From Actinotalea sp. (GTDB lineage Bacteria; Actinomycetota; Actinomycetes; Actinomycetales; Cellulomonadaceae), in contig JACIXM010000028.1 of NCBI GenBank assembly GCA_014360395.1, positions 1 to 8,335 on the forward strand: a stretch of 8,335 nt of DNA, given 5' to 3'. The translations under genes were made by a program, and so were the position numbers. Under the pieces are notes generated by a model. It was not told the DNA's origin. It saw nothing but the letters and a program-made list of their open reading frames with translations, and did no database searches. Every line of letters starts with the position of its first letter. Position 1 is the first letter of the stretch. This document shows, one piece after another, positions 5,046-8,335 of this stretch.

Positions 5046-7199
5046 GTGACCTCGCCAGCGCAGCCCGCCGCGTCGGAGGAGGACACCGACCCGGCCACGC
5101 CTGACGCGCCCGGGGTCGCCGTGCTCCTGGACCGCGCGGTGGCGGCGCTCGGCGGCACGCCCCGGGACGGCCAGCGCGCCATGGCCGAGGCCGTCGACGA
5201 GGCGGTCGACCGCGGTGAGCACCTCCTGGTCCAGGCCGGCACGGGCACGGGCAAGTCCCTCGGGTACCTCGTCCCGGCCGTCCGGCACGCGGTCCTGGCC
5301 GGCGAGCGGGTCGTGGTCTCGACCGCAACCCTCGCCCTGCAGCGTCAGGTCATGACCCGCGACCTGCCCCTGGTGGCCGAGGCCGTCGCGCCCGCCCTGC
5401 CCCGGGCGCCCCGGATCGCCCTGCTCAAGGGCTGGCACAACTACCTGTGCCTGCACAAGGTCGCCGGGGGCTACCCGGACGAGGAGCCGGCGCTGTTCGA
5501 CGTCCTCCCGACCGACCGCGCTGGCGACCACCCCGCTCCCACGGCGACCGGGGGGAGCGGGGCGGACCTCGGCCGGCAGGTGGTCCGGCTGCGGGAGTGG
5601 GCACAGGAGACGACCAGCGGGGACCGCGACGACCTGGACCCCGGGGTCACGGACCGCGCGTGGCGGCAGGTCTCGGTGACATCCCTGGAGTGCCTCGGCT
5701 CGAAGTGCCCCCTGCTGGACGAGTGCTTCCCGGAGCGGGCGCGCACGCTCGCGCGCGAGGCCGACGTCGTCGTGACGAACCACGCCATGCTCGGGATCGC
5801 CGCGGGCGGTTCACCAGGGGTCCTGCCCGAGCACGACGTCCTCGTCGTCGACGAGGCCCACGAGCTCGCCGACCGGGTCACGGCGCAGGCCACGGTCGAG
5901 CTGTCCGGGACGTCGGTCGAGCAGGTGGCGCGGACGGCCCGTCGGCACGGCGGTGTGCCGACGGACGACCTCGACGTGGCCGGTCGGGACCTCGCCGCGG
6001 CCCTCGAGGACCTCCCGGAGGGGCGGTTCCCCGGTGGCCTCCCCGACGGCGTCGCGCTCGCCGTGGGCGCGGTGCGGGACGCGGCCCGGGGACTCCTGTC
6101 GGCCCTGCGGCCGGGCGAGGCGACGACGACGGCGCCGACCGCCGAGGCCGGCGTGAAGATGGCCAGCTCGGCAGTGCTCAGCCTCCTGGAGGTCGCGGAG
6201 CGGATGGTCGGCGACGCGGCCCGTGACGGCCGTGACGTCCTGTGGTGCACCCGCGGGGAGGGCTGGGGCCGTTCGGGCGGTCCGCGCCTGCAGGCGGCAC
6301 CCCTGGCGGTCTCCGGCCTGGTCCGGACCCACCTGCTCGCGGGCCGCACGGCGGTGCTGACGTCCGCGACGCTGTCCCTGGGCGGCAGCTTCACCCCGCT
6401 CGCGCGGGCGGTCGGGCTCGAGGCAGCCGCGCAGCGCAGCGGCGGGACGGGCCGCGACCGCGGCAGCGACGACGGCGGTGCCCCGGGCCCGGGTGAGGCG
6501 GGGGAGTCGCCCGACGCCCCGGAGGCGGGGCCGTGGCGGGGGCTGGACGTCGGCAGCCCGTTCGACTACCCCCGCCAGGGCATCCTCTACGTGGCGCGTC
6601 ACCTGCCACCCCCGGGCCGCGACGGGCTCGGGTCGGCCCAGCTGGACGAGATCGCGGAGCTCGTCGAGGCGGCCGGCGGAGCGACGCTCGGGCTGTTCTC
6701 CTCCCGGCGGGCCGCGCAGGCGGCCGCCGAGGCGATGCGCACCCGCGTGGGCGTGCCCGTGCTGTGCCAGGGCGACGACCAGCTGCCGACGCTGGTCCGG
6801 CGGTTCGCCGAGGACGAGCCGACATGCCTGTTCGGCACCCTCTCGCTGTGGCAGGGCGTGGACGTCCCCGGCCCCGCCTGCCGCCTCGTGATCATCGACA
6901 GGGTGCCCTTCCCGCGACCCGACGACCCGGTCAAGGCCGCGCGGACGGAGGCGGTCCAGCAGGCCGGCGGCAACGGCTTCATGACGGTGGCCGCGACGCA
7001 CGCGGCCCTGCTCCTGGCGCAGGGTGCGGGGCGCCTGGTGCGCAGCGTGACCGACCGCGGGATGGTGGCGGTGCTGGACCCGCGCCTGGTCACCGCCCGG
7101 TACGGCAGCTTCCTGCTGGGGAGCATGCCGGCGTTGTGGCGGACGACGGACCCCGTCACCGCCCGCGCCGCGCTGCGCCGACTGTCGGACTCCAGGTGA
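5046..7199 (+). CDS. dinG: ATP-dependent Fe-S DNA helicase, DinG/YoaA (XPD-like) family
   Basis: This is a 717-aa superfamily 2 helicase of the DinG/XPD type, expected to unwind DNA 5'-to-3' and to resolve R-loops, forks or G-quadruplexes. Walker A AGTGTGKS is at 64-71 and the DEAH box at 269-272. Four cysteines in the order expected for the 4Fe-4S domain are present: Cys135 (NYLCLHK), Cys216, Cys221 and Cys227 (ECLGSKCPLLDEC). VVTNHAML lies between that domain and the DEAH box, and the C-terminal helicase motif QGAGRLVR is at 659-666. No N-terminal DnaQ-like exonuclease domain is fused, unlike DinG of many firmicutes. Residues 464-496 form a Gly/Asp/Pro/Glu-rich, low-complexity insert between ATLSLGGSFTPLARAVGL and WRGLDVGSPFDYP. 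The GTG start has no Shine-Dalgarno; the -10-like box 6 bases ahead supports it. In relatives lexA is often nearby, but it is not in this window. Confidence 0.95.
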   Translation: MTSPAQPAASEEDTDPATPDAPGVAVLLDRAVAALGGTPRDGQRAMAEAVDEAVDRGEHLLVQAGTGTGKSLGYLVPAVRHAVLAGERVVVSTATLALQRQVMTRDLPLVAEAVAPALPRAPRIALLKGWHNYLCLHKVAGGYPDEEPALFDVLPTDRAGDHPAPTATGGSGADLGRQVVRLREWAQETTSGDRDDLDPGVTDRAWRQVSVTSLECLGSKCPLLDECFPERARTLAREADVVVTNHAMLGIAAGGSPGVLPEHDVLVVDEAHELADRVTAQATVELSGTSVEQVARTARRHGGVPTDDLDVAGRDLAAALEDLPEGRFPGGLPDGVALAVGAVRDAARGLLSALRPGEATTTAPTAEAGVKMASSAVLSLLEVAERMVGDAARDGRDVLWCTRGEGWGRSGGPRLQAAPLAVSGLVRTHLLAGRTAVLTSATLSLGGSFTPLARAVGLEAAAQRSGGTGRDRGSDDGGAPGPGEAGESPDAPEAGPWRGLDVGSPFDYPRQGILYVARHLPPPGRDGLGSAQLDEIAELVEAAGGATLGLFSSRRAAQAAAEAMRTRVGVPVLCQGDDQLPTLVRRFAEDEPTCLFGTLSLWQGVDVPGPACRLVIIDRVPFPRPDDPVKAARTEAVQQAGGNGFMTVAATHAALLLAQGAGRLVRSVTDRGMVAVLDPRLVTARYGSFLLGSMPALWRTTDPVTARAALRRLSDSR

Positions 7200-7225
7200 C
7201 CGGGGACGCCCGACCTGCCTAAGGT
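7196..7225 (+). promoter_or_regulatory. Candidate ldh promoter (GTGACC-18-TAAGGT)
   Basis: GTGACC (7196-7201) matches the core of the TTGAC -35 consensus, and TAAGGT (7220-7225) fits a TANNNT -10, with an 18-base spacer. The -35 overlaps the dinG stop codon. Transcription would start near 7232, giving a leader of about 85 bases. It is the best promoter-like pair in this spacer, but it is predicted only. Confidence 0.5.
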
Positions 7226-7234
7226 TGATCAGGT
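7213..7234. repeat. ACCT/AGGT elements at 9-base steps over the ldh -10
   Basis: ACCT (7213-7216), AGGT (7222-7225) and AGGT (7231-7234) begin exactly 9 bases apart. The second overlaps the presumed -10, and the last two extend to AGGTT direct repeats separated by GATC. The placement over the -10 and transcription start is where a repressor would bind. It does not match the Rex operator known for redox control of fermentative genes. The elements are short and could be chance. Confidence 0.25.
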
Positions 7235-7249
7235 TCGCGAGGGGGCCGG

Positions 7250-7266
7250 GGCCGTCGACGACGGCC
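7250..7266 (+). other. Hairpin in the ldh leader / after dinG
   Basis: GGCCGTC-GAC-GACGGCC is a perfect 7-bp inverted repeat with a 3-base loop. It lies about 50 bases after the dinG stop and 53 bases before the ldh ATG. It may end dinG transcription without a T-tract, or fold in the 5' leader of ldh if the promoter at 7196-7225 is real. A separate 10-bp palindrome, TGCGGCCGCA, is at 7281-7290. Confidence 0.4.
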
Positions 7267-7305
7267 GGCGCGACGCCCGCTGCGGCCGCACCGTCCACCC
7301 CGTCC

Positions 7306-7313
7306 AGGAGGAG
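7306..7313 (+). promoter_or_regulatory. Strong Shine-Dalgarno of ldh (AGGAGGAG)
   Basis: AGGAGGAG, almost the full anti-16S complement, ends 5 bases before the ATG at 7319. It selects this ATG even though it adds about 24 residues before the conserved NAD-binding strand, and suggests high translation of ldh compared with the other genes here. Confidence 0.8.
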
Positions 7314-7318
7314 CCTTC

Positions 7319-8335
7319 ATGGCGCACGAGCACCGGCCCGACACCGACGACCTGGGTCACGCCGAACCGCGACCGGTCCGCCGCACGACCAAGCTGGCCG
7401 TCGTCGGGGCCGGGAGCGTCGGTGCGACGATGGCCTACGCGGCCCTCATGCGGGGGGCGGCGCGGACCGTCGCCCTCTACGACATCAACGCGGCGAAGGT
7501 CGAGGCCGAGGCGCTCGACATCGGCCACGGCATCCAGTTCATGCCCATGGCGGACGTCGTCGGGTCGGACGACATCGAGGTCTGCCGGGACGCGGACGTG
7601 GTGGTCGTGACCGCCGGCGCGAAGCAGAAGCCGGGCCAGTCCCGCCTCGACCTCGCCCACGCCACCGTCTCGCTGGTCCGGTCGATGATGCCGCAGCTCG
7701 TCCAGGTCGCCCCGGACGCCGTGTACGTCATGGTGACCAACCCGGTGGACATCGTGACCTACGCCGCGCTGAAGGTGTCCGGGCTGCCGCAGAACCAGCT
7801 CTTCGGGTCCGGGACGGTGCTGGACTCCTCGCGCCTGCGGTACCTGCTGCACTGCCACACCGGGGTCGCCGTGCAGAACATCCACGCCTACATCGCGGGC
7901 GAGCACGGGGACAGCGAGATCCCGCTGTGGAGCTCCGCCTCGATCGGGTCCGTGCCCCTGACGGAGTGGCCGGGCATGACGGGCCCGGACGGCGCCGTCA
8001 CCGGACGCCTGGAGCCGGAGGACCGGGAGCGCATCGCTGAGGAGGTCGTCAACTCCGCCTACCGCATCATCGCCGGCAAGGGCGCGACCAACTACGCCGT
8101 CGCCCTGGCGGGGTCGCGCATCATCGAGGCCGTCCTCAACGACGAGAACCGGATCCTCCCGGTCTCCTCGCTGCTGCAGGACTACCGCGGCATCTCCGAC
8201 GTGTGCCTCTCGGTGCCCTCGGTCGTGGGGCGGCACGGCGTCCAGGCCCGCCTCGAGGTGAGCATGTCCGACGACGAGCTGCGCGGGTTGCGCCGGTCGG
8301 CCGACGCGCTGCGCGGCGTCGCCCGTCAGTTCGGG
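7319..8335 (+). CDS. ldh: L-lactate dehydrogenase, 3' partial
   Basis: LDH reduces pyruvate to L-lactate with NADH, regenerating NAD+ in the cytoplasm. The frame is open to the right edge (339 residues, no stop), and the family's final helix is nearly complete, so only a few residues are probably missing. The NAD-binding GAGSVGA is at 31-37 and the NAD-selective Asp at 55 (LYDIN). The specificity loop AGAKQKPGQSRLDL has Gln103, which selects lactate rather than malate dehydrogenase (Arg there), followed by Arg109. Catalytic Asp169, Arg172 and His196 (GEHGD) are present, with Asn141 in TNPVD. Arg174 and His189 match the positions that bind fructose-1,6-bisphosphate in allosteric bacterial LDHs, so activation by glycolytic flux is likely. 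About 24 residues precede the first strand, an extension rich in His and Asp (three His) without a signal-peptide character. The strong AGGAGGAG site fixes the start. It probably has its own promoter. Confidence 0.96.
   Translation, partial: MAHEHRPDTDDLGHAEPRPVRRTTKLAVVGAGSVGATMAYAALMRGAARTVALYDINAAKVEAEALDIGHGIQFMPMADVVGSDDIEVCRDADVVVVTAGAKQKPGQSRLDLAHATVSLVRSMMPQLVQVAPDAVYVMVTNPVDIVTYAALKVSGLPQNQLFGSGTVLDSSRLRYLLHCHTGVAVQNIHAYIAGEHGDSEIPLWSSASIGSVPLTEWPGMTGPDGAVTGRLEPEDRERIAEEVVNSAYRIIAGKGATNYAVALAGSRIIEAVLNDENRILPVSSLLQDYRGISDVCLSVPSVVGRHGVQARLEVSMSDDELRGLRRSADALRGVARQFG

Noticed and set aside
5811..7298. 495-residue minus-strand frame opposite dinG
   Set aside because: Antisense shadow; no domain pattern, while the dinG frame carries all helicase and Fe-S motifs.
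7200..7318. Rex (redox) operator before ldh
   Set aside because: No TGTGAA/TTCACA-type dyad is visible; only a single GGTTCGCG stretch, which is not symmetrical in the required way.
7229..8236. 335-residue minus-strand frame opposite ldh
   Set aside because: Opposite a complete set of LDH active-site residues; the translation is biased filler without motifs.
7319..8335. Malate dehydrogenase as an alternative for the last gene
   Set aside because: The substrate-specificity position is Gln103 (LDH type) rather than Arg, and the Arg174/His189 allosteric pair matches LDH.
1..8335. Mobile element, CRISPR array, tRNA or horizontally acquired island
   Set aside because: I saw no transposase or integrase motifs, spaced direct repeats, cloverleaf candidates or change in base composition; all genes share one codon style and fit a conserved chromosomal order.

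Overview
The window comes from a very GC-rich chromosome with a strong third-position G/C bias and frequent GTG starts. The gene order (LigB-like protein, miaA, dapF, hflX, dinG) points to an actinomycete. Protein style and the ldh neighbour suggest Micrococcales, perhaps close to Cellulomonadaceae; that assignment is recalled from known gene order and was not computed. I see no mobile element, CRISPR array, tRNA, rRNA or clear horizontal-transfer signal. It reads as a conserved housekeeping segment, and I did not find a convincing new multi-gene system.

Layout. Bases 1-2649 hold a tightly packed plus-strand operon: the 3' part of a class III extradiol dioxygenase-like protein (cut by the left edge), miaA (tRNA dimethylallyltransferase) and dapF (diaminopimelate epimerase). 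Each junction is a 4-base GTGA stop/start overlap. Convergent to dapF, with 7 bases between the stop codons, is a minus-strand RsmC-like methyltransferase (2657-3265). A 123-base divergent spacer follows, then hflX (3389-4966, ribosome-associated GTPase). A 79-base spacer with a GC-rich hairpin leads to dinG (5046-7199, Fe-S DEAH-type helicase). A 119-base spacer with a candidate promoter and a hairpin leads to ldh (7319 to beyond the right edge, L-lactate dehydrogenase). No gene-free stretch exceeds about 125 bases.

How the genes relate. MiaA, the RsmC-like methylase and HflX all act on the translation machinery (tRNA modification, probable rRNA modification, rescue of stalled ribosomes). 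DapF supplies meso-diaminopimelate for lysine and peptidoglycan. DinG resolves unusual DNA and R-loop structures. LDH regenerates NAD+ from pyruvate and keeps the residues expected for fructose-1,6-bisphosphate activation.

Most worth a second look: (a) the same TANNNT-6 bases-GTG arrangement at dapF and dinG, neither with a Shine-Dalgarno sequence, which suggests leaderless transcripts and an internal dapF promoter inside miaA; (b) a perfect inverted repeat that contains both convergent stop codons of dapF and the methyltransferase; (c) loss of the N-terminal metal-ligand histidine in the LigB-like protein; (d) three ACCT/AGGT elements at exact 9-base steps over the ldh promoter, followed by a 7-bp hairpin in the ldh leader.
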